From Rhizophagus clarus (taxonomy: Eukaryota; Glomeromycota; Glomeromycetes; Glomerales; Glomeraceae): DNA of 64,000 nt. The stretch's first letter is position 1. Each line of letters opens with the position of its first letter. The notes below the pieces were generated by a model. That model was not told where the DNA came from. It was given only the letters and a program-made list of their open reading frames with translations, and ran no database searches. Positions 45,983-58,239 of the stretch are shown piece by piece. The stretch spans positions 372,001-436,000 of the forward strand of contig BLAL01000313.1 of NCBI GenBank assembly GCA_015698045.1, read 5' to 3'. A program made the translations under genes and the position numbers.

Positions 45983-48900
45983 TTATGAAATATTAATTTG
46001 TAAAGAATCTATTTAAAAATTTAAATTTATTGTTAGTACCTTTACTATATTTAAAATAACTGAATCATTAATTAATTTATACCTGAAAATTCCAAGCTTA
46101 TAATATTATCATTTTTTTCATAATAATCGTCAGAATTTTTCGGTTTAGGAAGATTGTCAAAATTAAGCAATCTACTTGTATAAACAGCCCCTGAATGTTT
46201 TTCATATGATAATCCTAAACTAGTTGAAGACGTATTGCCAGTTGGTAAATCATCATTAGCTTTTTCTGCTTCTTTAATTTGCTCTCGTAATTCATTTGAT
46301 AAACTCCATGGGTTAAGAATTTCACTAATTTCTAATGCCGTTGGTCGATTTAGTGGATTTGCATCCAAGCATCTTTTAATTAAATGAACAATTAATTGGG
46401 GCACCTTAATACTAAATCTTGGCCTAAGTCCTTGACATATTTTTATTGATAAATATTGGTCATGAATCATATCATGATAAGGAGGTAATTCAGAAATTAC
46501 TTCATACATAATTATACCAAAGCTATAAATATCTGAAGCTTCAGTATAATTTTGTCCTCTTAAAATTTCAGGTGCAATATACTGTAAAACACCATAAATA
46601 TTATTTTCTGATAGACTGTGATCCGCAGGTTTACATAATCCCATATCAGTTATATAAACAGTATCATTACCCATTAGTATATTGCCAACATGTAAATCTC
46701 GATGAATTAATCTATTATTATGAATGGATTCAAGTCCTTTTGCAACGTCACACAAATCTCTAATTTTCCTTTCCCAACTTAATTTATTACAATTAATGTT
46801 TAAATAATTTCGTAAACTTCCATTATTTGCATATTCCAAAACCATCATATAATTTTCCGTTTCCGGATCTTGAGTTATTCCATAAAATCTAATAATGGTA
46901 TCATTCCTTACTTTATGATGTGACGTAATCTACATATAAAAGGTAATTATTAAAAAATTGAATTTTTTTTTCCTTAATTTCACAAAACAATTAAATAATA
47001 CCTCATTTATGAATTCAAACGTGACATCTTTTGAATTATTCAAACTTTTCAAAGCAACAAACATATTTTTGCCATATCTCTCCCAATTTTGAGTTTCATT
47101 ATTCCAATCCCATATACATCCATCCGCCCAATTCGCCTTATATACTTTGCCAAATCCACCTTTTGCAATGTATTTAATATTATAAAATCTATCATATGGT
47201 ATCCATTCTAATACATTTTTAATATCATAAATTGAATGCGCTGTTTGTTGAGAATTTTGAATAAGTTTATCAATATTGTTATTACCACTAGTCCAACTTT
47301 CAAAATTCTGTTGGAAGTGTATAGCAATGCACACACAATTGCATTTTGGGCATTTGTCACTTGAAACCATCATATATTTTTTTGTTAGTGGATCTTGAGT
47401 TATTCCATAAGTTACGAAAGTTCCTTTGGTCTAAAAATATAATGTATTAGTAAAAGAAAAAAAATATATATTTCCATCAAAAATTATTATTAAATAAATT
47501 AGCCATACTTCATTTAAAAATTCTGATGTAATATTATTGGGATTACTTAAACTTCTCAGAATTACAAACATACTTTGATATTTTCTTTTCCAATTTTGAT
47601 TATCATCATCCCAGTCACTCATACTTCCATCAATCCAATTTGCTCTATATACTCCAACTTGTGTAATATATTCAACATCATAAAATCTGTCATAAGGAAT
47701 CCATTCTAATGCATGTAATATTTCACTGTCTTTATGAACTACCAGCTGAGTATATTGAATATATTCGTCAATATCATCGTTACCACTAGTCCAACTTTCA
47801 AAATTCTGTTGGAAGTGTATAGCAATGCATACACAATTGCATTTTGGGCATTTGTCATTTAAAACCATCATATATTTTTTTGTTTGTGGATCTTGAGTTA
47901 TTCCATAAGTTACAAAAGTTCCTTTGGTCTAAAAATATAATATATTAGTAAAAGAAAAAAAAATTTCCATCAAAAATTTTTATTAAATAAATTCACCATA
48001 CTTCATTTAAAAATTCTGATGTAATATTATTGGGATTATTTAAACTTCTCAGAATTACAAACATATTTTGATATTTTCTTTTCCAATTTTGATTATCATT
48101 ATCCCAGTCACTCATATTTCCATCAATCCAATTTGCTTTATACACTTTGCCAAATCTGCCATCTTCAATATATCTAATCTTATTAAATTTATGATAAGGT
48201 ATCCATTCTAATGCACTTGATATTTCGTATTGGTAATGAACAGATAACTGAGTGCCTTGAATAAGTTTATCAATTACATTATTATTACTAGTCCAATTTC
48301 CAAAACCATGTTGAAAGTGTATTGCATTACATGCATAACCACATTTTGTGCATTTGTCACTTAAAACCATGATATATTTTTTTGTTCGTGGATCCTGAGT
48401 TATTCCATAAGTCTTATAAGTTCTATCGATCTGTAAAATATAATACGATAGTGAAAAAAAGATTTTTGCTAATAATTTTCATTAAATAGATTAGTCATAC
48501 CTTATTCATAAATTCTGATGTAATATTATTGGAATTATTTAAACTTTTCAGAATTACAAACATATTTTGACATCTTTTCCATTTTCGATTGTAACCATCC
48601 CAATCACTTATGTTTCCATCAATCCAATTTGCTCTGTATACTCCAACTTGTGTAATATATTTAATATCATAAAATCTGTCATAAGGAATCCATTCTAGTG
48701 CATGTAATATTTCACTGTCTTTATGAACTACCAGCTGAGTATATTGAATATATTCGTCAATATCATCGTTGCCACTAGTCCAATTTCCAAAATTTCGCCG
48801 AAAGCGTATTGCAATACATGCATTTTTGCATTTTATGCACTCATCGTTTAAAACCATCATATATTTTTTTGTTCGTGGATCCTGAGTTATTCCGTAAGTC

Positions 48901-49359
48901 TTATAAGTTCTATTGATCTGTAAAATATAATACGTCGTTAGTGAAAAGCTTTTGTTGAAAATTTTCATTAAAAAAAATTAGTTATACCTCGTTCATAAAT
49001 TCTGATGTAATATTGTTGGGATTATTTAAACTTTTTAAAGTTACATATATATTATTAAATCTTCTCCAATTTTTATTTTCAATATCTCGATATAATATAT
49101 ATCCATCAATCCAATTTGCCCTGTATATTCCAATTTTTTCAACATATTTAATATCATCAAATCTATCATAAGATATCCACTCTAATGCTTCGTCAATGTC
49201 ATCATGAACTTTTAGCTGAATATCTTGAATAAATTTATCAATATATTCATTGCCGCTGGTCCAATTTTTGAAATTTTTTTGAAAATAGATTGTGTTACAT
49301 TTAAATTTACATTTTTTACATTTATTATTTAGCGATATTCTCTTGATTAGTGCATCCAT
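45983..49359 (-). CDS. TKL-type kinase locus B with five N-lobe modules, open throughout
   Basis: Exons 48988-49359, 48501-48917, 48002-48430, 47509-47928, 47002-47430, 46083-46929 and 45983-46008 join in phase to 979 residues. The first five exons are each a multiple of three. Each later one opens with a YGITQDPxTKKYMMVL beta4-beta5 segment, then CxxCxxxC, NWTSGN, LEWIPYDRF, a beta1-beta2 segment, beta3 and alphaC. Only module 5 has GGFGKVYKANW (637-647) and VALKSL (Lys about 674). Modules 3 and 4 have VILR. Module 3 keeps GRFGKVYKANW; modules 1, 2 and 4 have lost the loop. The C-lobe has HRDLHVGN (from about 765), DMG (784-786), APE (808-810) and SDIYSFG, so an active Ser/Thr or Tyr kinase is plausible. 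The tail NFDNLPKPKNSDDYYEKND is followed by a short last exon, DSLQINIS. The start MDALIK is the first Met that gives the family length. Confidence 0.85.
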
Positions 49360-50599
49360 GATATTTTTATAGATAAATAATATATTGAGAGGCGAAATAA
49401 GTTGGTACATATATATTATACAAACCCTAGTTCAACATTTTTGGATAATTGGTGCACCTGGAACTCCCCCATCAAGGTGATCATCAAAGGTTATAACCTT
49501 ATTATTTGTGGGTTACACTAATTTTCGTCCCAGGTTCCCATTGGATCCGACGAATCAATGTAAGTAGGGGGCTAAATTAGTACAACCATTATGGTTGTAC
49601 TAACTAGAACGGACGTACAGTAACGTGGCGTAAATTTGTACTTCGCAATGACTTATTGCACGTCCATAATATCTTTCTCCGGTTCAAATATTATACGTTC
49701 ATATGATAAATCAACTATCACAAGGGAAATGTACTAAGATCACCGCTATCATTAGGGTATTCAATATTGCACAAAAATCTAAATTATTCAAAATTTATAC
49801 AATATATTGAATATTTAGAAACAACCACGTTTAAAATGTTTTCGCAATGAATTGAGAAATGACTGGCTCCAGCCAATCTAGTTAGAAATCAAGTTTCAAC
49901 TTTAAATCACGAAGCTTTACAACTTTTTCTTAGTGTAACCAATTTTTTAGGATGTAACCTTTGGAATACCATAGTCTCCACGTGGTTTAAGGATAAAATA
50001 CTGATACTTAATTACACTCAGGGTAACAGCTTCAAAAAAAAGAATTCGAGAATTTTTTTTTTATAAAGAACATAGGAGTTTCAGATAAATCATTATTGTG
50101 AATAAATTGTATTATGAAAATAAATTTTAAATTCACATTCTCTCAAAAAAAATGATATAACGGTTGTTAATTTTTTAGATCGAATAACTGTCATTTATAT
50201 TTAATTACATTTGTTTTTTTATTTATTTATTTAAAACGGAAGTTATTGTTACAAGAAAATTAAATACAAACGTAAAAAAAAAAACATTGTATATAAAGAA
50301 TATATCATGTAAGATTTTACCGCCCATCTTTCGTACCATGAACATACTAATATAAATAGAACCCTACTATATTAGTACCAAATTTTCCTTTCAGATAAAA
50401 ATCCGCTTCACGTGAATCCTGTATGGTGAAGAATTATGTAACCTGTTTTCTAGTTGTGGTTAGAAGTTAAAAAAAAAAGACAAACAAATAAAAGAAAGTA
50501 AGCTATAACTAAAAAAAAAATACATACAAAGAAAAATAAAAATTAAATGGTCTACTAGCGTCTAATTAATCTATCTATAAGTTAAACGAACTAAATCTT
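49360..50599. other. Upstream region of kinase locus B, repeat fragments
   Basis: 'ATACAAACCCTAGTT' near 49417-49431 resembles the end of the hairpin terminus at 3201-3215. A block near 49460-49490 (CCCCCATCAAGGTGATCATC) matches 57065-57090 in inverted orientation. A 27-nt palindrome lies at 49577-49603. I see nothing else in the remainder. Confidence 0.45.
49577..49603. repeat. 27-nt perfect palindrome
   Basis: The arms TTAGTACAACCAT and ATGGTTGTACTAA surround a single T. Possibly a binding site or an excision relic. No function is assigned. Confidence 0.75.
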
Positions 50600-50744
50600 T
50601 ATGAGAGTCGGGCGATTCTTTATCGCTCAAATCATGTTTAAAAATCAGGAGCATCGGAAAGTTTTAGCAGAATATGTTCTTAACTATATGACGGGTAACA
50701 GTTTTAAGGATTTGATAATGTTTCTGAACTTCTTTTCCTTTTTG

Positions 50745-51165
50745 TTACATCACATTTGGGAAGGTAATCGCTTTACGTTTGCCAGGAGCAAGATGTTGGA
50801 TAAATTTCTCATCAAGATGAGAAGGAATCCTAATGTTTTTTAAACGATCTTTATTGATCCGAGCTTTTTGTAACTTCGAAAAAGTGTTGTGGTGTTCTTC
50901 GTTGTAATCCGTAATCGCATCCGGTTTGAAAAGGTATTGATCATGTGTCTCACTTGACATGCCATATAAAGACCGTTCGAATTGCTTAATAATCGTTACT
51001 ATCCATGAACACAGGGTCAGGTGTAAATTCCAATTCTTTTAATAGGTGTGATTTCGTCTCAGGATAATATTGCTCTTTCGCTTTGCCTTTCAGTTTTACA
51101 GAAGGAGGAACCATCGATGGGCTCGAACCGGAGGAGGAGCAAGTGGAGGATCTTCAGATATAATA
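50745..51165 (-). pseudogene. Broken coding relic, family not recognised
   Basis: Minus-strand sequence reads SSTCSSSGSSPSMVPPSVKL and on to LEFTPDPVFMDSNDY. In a neighbouring frame it continues QFERSLYGMSSETHDQYLFKPDAITDYNEEHHNTFSKLQKARINKDRLKNIRIPSHL (given here as overlapping motifs SSETHDQYLFKPD, NEEHHNTFSKLQK and NKDRLKNIRIPSHLDEK). Composition is protein-like (hydrophilic, mixed charge) and unlike the AT-driven by-product frames. One frame break joins the two parts, and sequence quality falls off after ITFPNVM. I do not recognise a domain. It could be an old host gene or part of a mobile element. Confidence 0.4.
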
Positions 51166-51696
51166 TTTAGTGGTTTAATTAAAAACGCGGACTAGCGTAA
51201 ACAATTAAAAAAAAAATTTTATTATTTATTTATTTATACAAAATGACGCGTAATTTTACTCATGTTCACATGATATATGATTATGTTGAGTATAACCCGT
51301 ATCACATTCGTTGGCTGTGGCTTTGTGATATTGATGAGGGGTTCACATGATCTTTGATTTTGTAACTAATATTTATAAGGATCGGGTCAAAACAAATGTA
51401 AAAGGACGTCTTCCCACCGGTCCTTCAGTCCAATTTTTCGCGAAGGAAGTTGAAAGCTTACTTCCCTATACAACTCCTATTTTTTTTACACTTCAAAGAA
51501 TATAAAGAATAAAAGTTCCTTTAGGGTTTTTTTTCGTTCCCACTACAACTACATTTACGAACTTCGTCATATTTACGTAAGGTAGTTTTATACCAATAGA
51601 ATTATACTAGTGTAGACTTGTTCTACACTCCCTTTACGTGAACTTTTCTCTTTATTTACAAGCTTATATTTCTTCTTTTTTTTCACTCTCTTTATT
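51166..51696 (+). promoter_or_regulatory. Possible divergent promoter/5'UTR region
   Basis: A less AT-biased stretch between the minus-strand relic (50745-51165) and the short plus-strand frame at 51697. It has a CT-rich leader (TTTCTTCTTTTTTTTCACTC) just before the ATG. The role is inferred from position only. Confidence 0.25.
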
Positions 51697-51819
51697 ATGT
51701 CTTTACCAAAACCCATTTCGTTTCCTGTTGACAAACTATATCCCTTGAGCATCGAAACCATCAAATTTCACGTGACCAAACAGATTATTTTACCTTTTAG
51801 CTGTTCTATACATAGATGA
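51697..51819 (+). CDS. Short 40-codon frame, probably a truncated gene start
   Basis: MSLPKPISFPVDKLYPLSIE and on to SIHR. It follows a pyrimidine-rich leader, has balanced codon use for this DNA, and runs into a copy of the 260-bp repeat (about 51850-52130). It may be the start of a gene cut off by that repeat. No domain is recognised. It could be chance. Confidence 0.3.
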   Translation: MSLPKPISFPVDKLYPLSIETIKFHVTKQIILPFSCSIHR

Positions 51820-51849
51820 TGTGATTCTCAGAAGAAAAATAAGGTAGAT

Positions 51850-52130
51850 ATATTTTTGGGTAATAAAAGCAAATACCTTTTCCATTGGGCTTTCTTTGTG
51901 AGGTCACCAAGAACAATTTTGTTCCATGATAGTATGAAAAGGTCCATGATATGAACAATATTGTGAGGTGATTTCCGGTCATTCCACATGGTTGTGCCAC
52001 TTCCAGTTGGTCGATCAGTCCACAAAGAAACATATGCCAATGAAGTTTTTTAAATAAGGTCTGTCAATTGTGGAGGAAAATTGATTATGTGCCTTCCTTA
52101 TTGGGAAACTTACATTTGTTAGTGTAAAGA
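51850..52130 (-). repeat. 260-bp repeat family, copy 1
   Basis: Related to the tandem pair at 55190-55708 (CCTTTTCCATTGGGCTTTCT through CTTCCTTATTGGGAAACTTA). On the minus strand several frames stay partly open (WTDRPTGSGTT, WNDRK, PHNIVHIMD), which suggests descent from a coding segment, but stops interrupt all of them. Confidence 0.7.
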
Positions 52131-52690
52131 AGATTTTGAAGTGATTAGATCATTTCTAAATTAATCGACTTTTTCACTCAATTTGGATTTTCAGTTGTAC
52201 TGATCTTCAAGACTCAATATAAAATCGTCCAAATTAGGAAATGCGCAATGTGAACTTGAGAAATGTGTTTTATAATAATGCTTAAAGCGTAAAGCATTTA
52301 TGCCTAATGATTGATGCATATGCTTATGCTTAGGCTCCTTTTGACATCAAAAGAGTAAAATTGCGATTTAGGCCTTCCTGTGCCACTTTCATTGCGTGTT
52401 TAGTTGAGCCATCAAATAATAGGTTTTTCGAATTTTTTAATTTTTTTCAATTTCGTTGATCCTATCGTAAAATTACAAATATTGTTAAAAGTAAAATATC
52501 AAATGTGCCAATTAAAAATTGAAATTATTAATAAAATAAATTCTACAAAAAAAAACAACTGGAACTATCAAAAACATACATTTTATTAAGAAAATTATTA
52601 AATAGGTCTTTTCAAAGAAAAAAAAATAAACATTAAAATTATTTTCTTATCAATCGAAGATCATTAAAGCGTTAAATCATTTTTTTTTTT
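52131..52690. other. AT-rich spacer
   Basis: No gene. A degenerate 'GCATATGCTTATGCTTAGGC' cluster near 52317-52336 recalls the AAGCTT cluster at 37928-37998. Confidence 0.4.
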
Positions 52691-55186
52691 TAAATGTAAT
52701 GACTAAAAGAATCATTTTTTTTAAAAATGTAATGATTATAAAAATTGTTTTTTAAAATTGAAAAAATCGTTTTTTTAAAAATGTAAAGATTAAAAAAATT
52801 GTTTTTTTTAAAAATGTAATGATTAAAAATCAGGTTTTTTAAAAATGTAACTAAGGCAATTTGGGTACAGTTAGTGAGCCTTCATTTAAGCGTATAATTA
52901 AAAAAAACGCCTTTTTAGGCGTTTAATTAAAAAAAATTGCCTTTTTTTTAGGAGTTTAATTAAAAAAAAGAAATGGAAATAGCGCTTTTTCTAATTGCTT
53001 AATTAAAAAAAACTACGCTTTTTTTTAAGCGTTCATAATTAAAAAAATACGCTCTTTTCTCAAGCATTTAGTTTAAAAAAAAACGCTTTTTTTTCTAAGC
53101 GTTTGATTTAAAAAAAAAATGATAAATAGTTTTTTTTAAAACATTTAAAATTTTTTTTAAAAAAAATCGCTAAAATTTTTAAAGCGTTTAATTTTTTTTT
53201 TTAAAAAAAAAACTGCTTTCTTTTAAGCATTAGGCGTTTATTAAAAAAATGCTTTCTTTTAAGCGTTAAGCGTTTAATTAAAAAAATGCTTTTTTTAAGC
53301 GTTAAATTTTTTTTAAGCGTTTAATTTAAAACAAAACGTTAAATTGCATTTTTTTAAGCGTTTAATTTAAAAAAAATGCTAAAAAAATGCGTTTTTTAAA
53401 AGCGTTTGATTTTTTTTAAAAAAAAACGCTAAAATATTTAAGACGTTTAATTTTTTTTTTTATTTTTTAAAAAAAAACTGCTTTCTTTTAAGTGTTAAGC
53501 GTTTAAATTAAAAAAACAAGTTCTGTTAAGGCATTTAATTTTTAAAAAAAAAGAACGCTAAAATGTGTTTCTTTTAGGTGTTTAATTTTTCAAAAGTTAG
53601 CGTTTTTTAAAGAGTTTAATTTAAAAAAAAATGCCAAAAAAATGTTTTTTAACTTTGGGCCATTTTTTTCAAATTAAACACTTAAAAAATGACAAAAAAT
53701 GATTTTTTTTAATCGGTTTAACAAAAAAAAAGGATTTTTTTTTATTAATCATTTTTTTTATTTGATTGTTTTAAAAAAAATGACTTTTTTTTAATCGTTT
53801 TAACAAAAAAAACCAACTTTTTTTTTATTAATTGCTTTAACATGATGATCACTCATAAAACAAATATGCATCAGCATTTGCCATTTCTTTCTCCATTAAC
53901 ACATTTGGAGCATGCTTCAATAACCCGTTACTTATATCACCAGAATTCTCATTTTTCATTTGCAATTATTCCAGGACTAAAGTACAATTTTCATGGTATT
54001 AATTGTTTTAAAAAAACCAATTTTTTATTGGTCGTCTAATAAAAAATGAATTTGGCCATTTTTTTCTGTCATTAAATATGAAAACCGTTTTTTCCTAAGT
54101 CATTTAATAAAAAAACATTTTTTTTATCAAAACAAATCAAAGAAAAACACTGAAAATTGGTAACCTTTTTTTTATCAAAATAACATTAAAATGTTAAAAA
54201 TGGGTTTGGTTCTTTTTATTAAAACAACGATTTTTTTTTATTAATCATTTTAATGGAAAAAACGGTTAATTGTTTTAATAAAATGAAAAAAATGATTGAT
54301 TTATTAATCATTTTAAAATGAAAAAAATTGCTTTTATTTGTATAAAAACTATTAAAAAAAATAATAATATTTTTGTTAATAGGTTTAAAAAATTGTTAAA
54401 AATCTTTTTTTTTTTTTTGACTATCTGGTTTAATAAATAAATTGTTAAATTATTTTTTTTTTTAATTATTCGATTAAAAAACAAAAAATAAATTATTAAT
54501 AATCATTAAAAAAAAATAAATAAATAAAATTTTTCAATTATTTGATAATAAACCATTAAAATATTTTTTGATTAAGCATTAGTTAGTTTAAAAGACATAA
54601 AAGACAACAATTTTTCTTGGTTATCCAGTTTGAGATTTAATAGGCCATTAAAAAAAATTAAATTGATTTTTTTATTATCCGGTTTAATAAACAAATGTTA
54701 AAAAAAGATAAATTAATTTTTTTTTTTAATTATTTACTTTGATAATTAAAAAAAATGTTTTTATTAATAATGTAGCAAAAAAATTCCTTCATTGGCATTT
54801 TTTGTAATTTTTTAATAAAAAAAAAACAATCTCCACCTTTTTATTAAGTTATTTTAATTAAAAAAAAAGCTAAAAGGCATTTGTTAAAATCATTTTTAAT
54901 AAAATAAAATTAATTATTTTTTATCATTTTGATAAAAATGATACTCATTTATCGGATGAGATTTTAAGTAAAAATAATTGTTAAAAAATGTCAAAATGTT
55001 TTTATCAAAATGATCAATAAAAAAAGTATCAATATCAGATATCGTTTTTTACTAAAATGACTAGCAAAAAATATTAATATCACTTTTTTACTTAAAAACG
55101 ATTATTAACAAGATATTAATACCATTGCAGAATGTATGCTTATATATCATAGGGGACGAAGTCCCCTAAAAAAGCGCATATTCTAG
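52690..55186 (+). repeat. Second hairpin array element ending in a hairpin and CTAG
   Basis: A 2.5-kb relative of 27.7-31.4 kb in the same orientation. The shared start 'GGGTACAGTTAGTGAGCC' (52863) is followed by an array with stems such as GCGTTTAATTAAAAAAATGC. The tail segments are shared with 30.55-31.38 kb. The end is TAGGGGACGAAGTCCCCTA (55150-55168), then CTAG at 55183-55186. The next bases TTTTAGTAAATAAG match the 260-bp repeat copy at 55447-55459, so the element seems to end exactly at CTAG|T. This fits a Helitron-type 3' end, but no 5' end or Rep/helicase is seen. Confidence 0.55.
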
Positions 55187-55708
55187 TTTTAGTAAATAAG
55201 CACCTTTTCCATTGGGCTTTTTCTGTAAGGTCACCAAGAACAATTTTGTTCCATGATAGAGTGAAAAGGTCCATGATATGAACAATATTGTGAGGTGATT
55301 TCCGGTCGTTCCACACGGTTGTGCCACTTCCAGTTGGTCGATCGGTCCACAGAGAAATATATGCCAATGAAGTTTCTTAAATAAGGTCTGTCAATTGTGG
55401 AGGAAAATTGATTATGTGCCTTCCTTATTGGGAAACTTACATTTGTTTTAGTAAATAAGCACCTTTTCCATTGGGCTTTTTCTGTGAGGTCACCAAGAAC
55501 AATTTTGTTCCATGATAGAGTGAAAAGGTCCATGATATGAACAATATTGTGAGGTGATTTCTGGTTGTTCCACACGGTTGTGCCACTTCCAGTTGGTCGA
55601 TCGGTCCACAGAGAAACATATGCCAATGAAGTTTCTTAAATAAGGTCTATCAATTGTGAAGGAAAATTGATTATGTGCCTTCCTTATTTGAAAATTTACT
55701 CTTGTTTC
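55187..55708 (-). repeat. 260-bp repeat family, tandem copies 2 and 3
   Basis: Two direct copies with a period of 259 bp (55191 and 55450), more alike to each other than to the copy at 51850-52130. Open reading on the minus strand spans parts of both units (55231-55626), as expected for a 259-bp unit read in changing frames. The origin is unknown. Confidence 0.8.
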
Positions 55709-57660
55709 ATTACTTATAAATATTTTTATTTAGTAAACTACTTTTACTAATCTTTATACTTCTATTACATTATTAGAGTGATAAAGAAAATAACTAAAAA
55801 AAGAAACAAAGGAAGAGCTATAATATCATTGAATCAAATGGTGTAATCAAGCTCATGAATAATATCATTCATGAAATCAAAGCGGGACCTAGAATCCAAA
55901 AGATTCTTATTTTGTGTTTGGGAGATTGTAGGTTTTAGCCTAACAGTTTAAAATTAAACTAGGTGTGGATTTTACATATTGGATTAGTATAGCTCGAATT
56001 CCTTAGTTTAGAATTCCTTAGTTTAGGATTAGTTTCTATCTTTTCTTATGTAATAGTCAATCTCAACTATGAATGAATAAATTAATAAATTGATTTATTA
56101 TTATTTTTAGTTGCGAACAACCAAAAATCATCCTGGAATAATCTTTCTTGTAACTTTCAGTTAATACAATAAAATTGCATCATTCACACTATATACTGGT
56201 ATTGAACTAAAGAATAAGTAATTATGACCTTTTGATTCTACTTATTTCAAGCTTCAAAATTGTATGAAAGATCAACAATTTTAAACCATAATCTCCCAGA
56301 TTTAATCAATCCACCACTCCCTTGTTTCTTTATAGTTCATATACCAGAACAAATGGACACTTCTGTCACATCTTACTGTATTATACTGTATATAATTAAT
56401 ATTCCTAAACTTATTTTTATTAACCACCAAATTTAATTATTGTTTCATTGACGATAATAGTGATAAATTATTATTAATAGTTCAAAGATATTTTTTCAAA
56501 TGGACTAAATACTAAACTTTTTTAAGGTAAAAAAAAATAAGATTTTCTTATTCTGAATGCGGAAACTAAAGGTAGACAAATTTTATTAGATTTCCAATTT
56601 GGATTATGTAGTTGATATTAGTATGGTAAGAAATATGATAATGATAATGATATTAATATTAATATTGAAATTGAAACCAAACTGACAAAAAACAGTTTAA
56701 ATGATATCGTAAATTTAATAATCCTAAAGATGATAATGGTGATGAACTGATGATGCCAATATTAATATTGAAATTGCAAAATTCGAAAAAAAAAGAATTT
56801 AAACAATAATATTGAAAATTCGATAGAGTGCTTAAACAAAAAATGATAATAACAGATAAATAATGATGTTGTTTAACAATAATTAAATTTTGGTTGGAAA
56901 AAAACTGACTAGGTCTAATGCAATTATGATAATATGTTAGCCTTATTGAGCAATTTATGTAACATAAAATTGCAGATCATTGCATTCTAATATACAGAAA
57001 AGGAAGGATTTTCACAACCCATTTTTATAATAATTATCAATAATTTGTGTCACAAGTGCATACTTTGATGGGCACCTTGATGGGGTGCACCTGAAACCAA
57101 TTTCTCCCCATTTGTGTCGATCATTCACATACATATAACTTTGCATACTATACGATACGATAGATTTTTTTGCGCTACTGTTACGCAAAAACATTATTTA
57201 GCATTGGTATTGTAGGCAAATCATGTGTAACAAATAATTTTACTGATAATATTAAAGCTAGCTTGATAAAAAATAAATGCAAGTAATCCACACTCGTTGA
57301 ACAACTTACTTAATCACCAAAAGGCTTATTTCATTTATCCAAGATACAAAAATTACGCTGTAAAGAGAAAAAATCCACGCGCGTGGCACAGTAATTACTA
57401 TACAAAAATATATTTATGTTTTTTTTCTTCTTTTATTTCCGCAGTAAAAGCACTAACTGATCTAGTACCATAACCATACAGTTGTGCTTAGAATAACTAT
57501 ATACAGTACTGTGGCCATACTGTACTTTCATATGGTACCCTAAGCTAATACGTTTATCATCACATAATCAAAAGAAAAAGAAAGAAAAAAAGAAAAAATA
57601 AAATCAAAACATAACACTAATACAAACTAACGAAGACTATATCTAAAATAAAACTATCTA
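55709..57660. other. AT-rich intergenic stretch
   Basis: It holds copy 2 of the 164-bp dispersed repeat (56876-57040) and the CCCCATCAAGGTG block (57065-57090, inverted relative to 49466-49490). The remainder is plain AT-rich DNA. Confidence 0.5.
56876..57040 (+). repeat. 164-bp dispersed repeat, copy 2
   Basis: Direct copy of 1201-1364 with a few substitutions and 1-nt indels. The boundaries are sharp: the flanks do not match. Confidence 0.8.
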
Positions 57661-57664
57661 GTTT

Positions 57665-58227
57665 CTATACTACCCCCTGATACTCTTGTTTTTCTTGGAC
57701 TTCAGATTTATCCCATTTGTAGAACTTCACTCTACCTTTTTGTGGTGATCCTTGGACACGTTTCGAGTTGTCATTAATCTCGCCTGCTCTTTTAACTTCA
57801 TTAACCTTTTCTAAATTCCTCTGAAAAAATTCGTTTAACTTATTATATTCTTTAATCGTTGGTTCCCCCACCGTTTTAACTACCTTTTTCATTAATGTTT
57901 TTCTTCATCTCTCTACCTTAGGTGATACTTCGCCCTCATAAAAGTAATCTGTCTCTTCTATATTAATACATTTTTCAATGAATTCTTGCTTATTTTTTGG
58001 GCTGTTATTACTTTCATAACTTAGGACCGTATTTCCTTCTTAGGTTTCGACACCGCTTTGAGAATTTTCACAACTAATTCCTCTCTCCTCACTGATTGTA
58101 CCTCCTGAAATTCTTCTTTTGCTGACGGTAACATTACATTATCTATTGTGATTTTGTTATCAGGAGTACTTAACAGTTCCATTTCTCTCGCTTTCGCCTT
58201 CTTCTTTTCTTTTAACAATATTAACAA
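57665..58227 (-). pseudogene. Broken coding relic, Lys/Glu-rich, family not recognised
   Basis: Minus-strand sequence with protein-like composition: KEKKKAKAREMELLSTPDNK, EEFQEVQSVRREELVVKILK, then in neighbouring frames QEFIEKCINIEETDYFYEGE and KEYNKLNEFFQRNLEKVNEV through VKFYKWDKSEVQEKQE. Continuity suggests one former protein of more than 180 residues with about two breaks. No domain is recognised. It could be a host gene or part of a mobile element. Confidence 0.4.
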
Positions 58228-58239
58228 AAAAAAAAAAAT

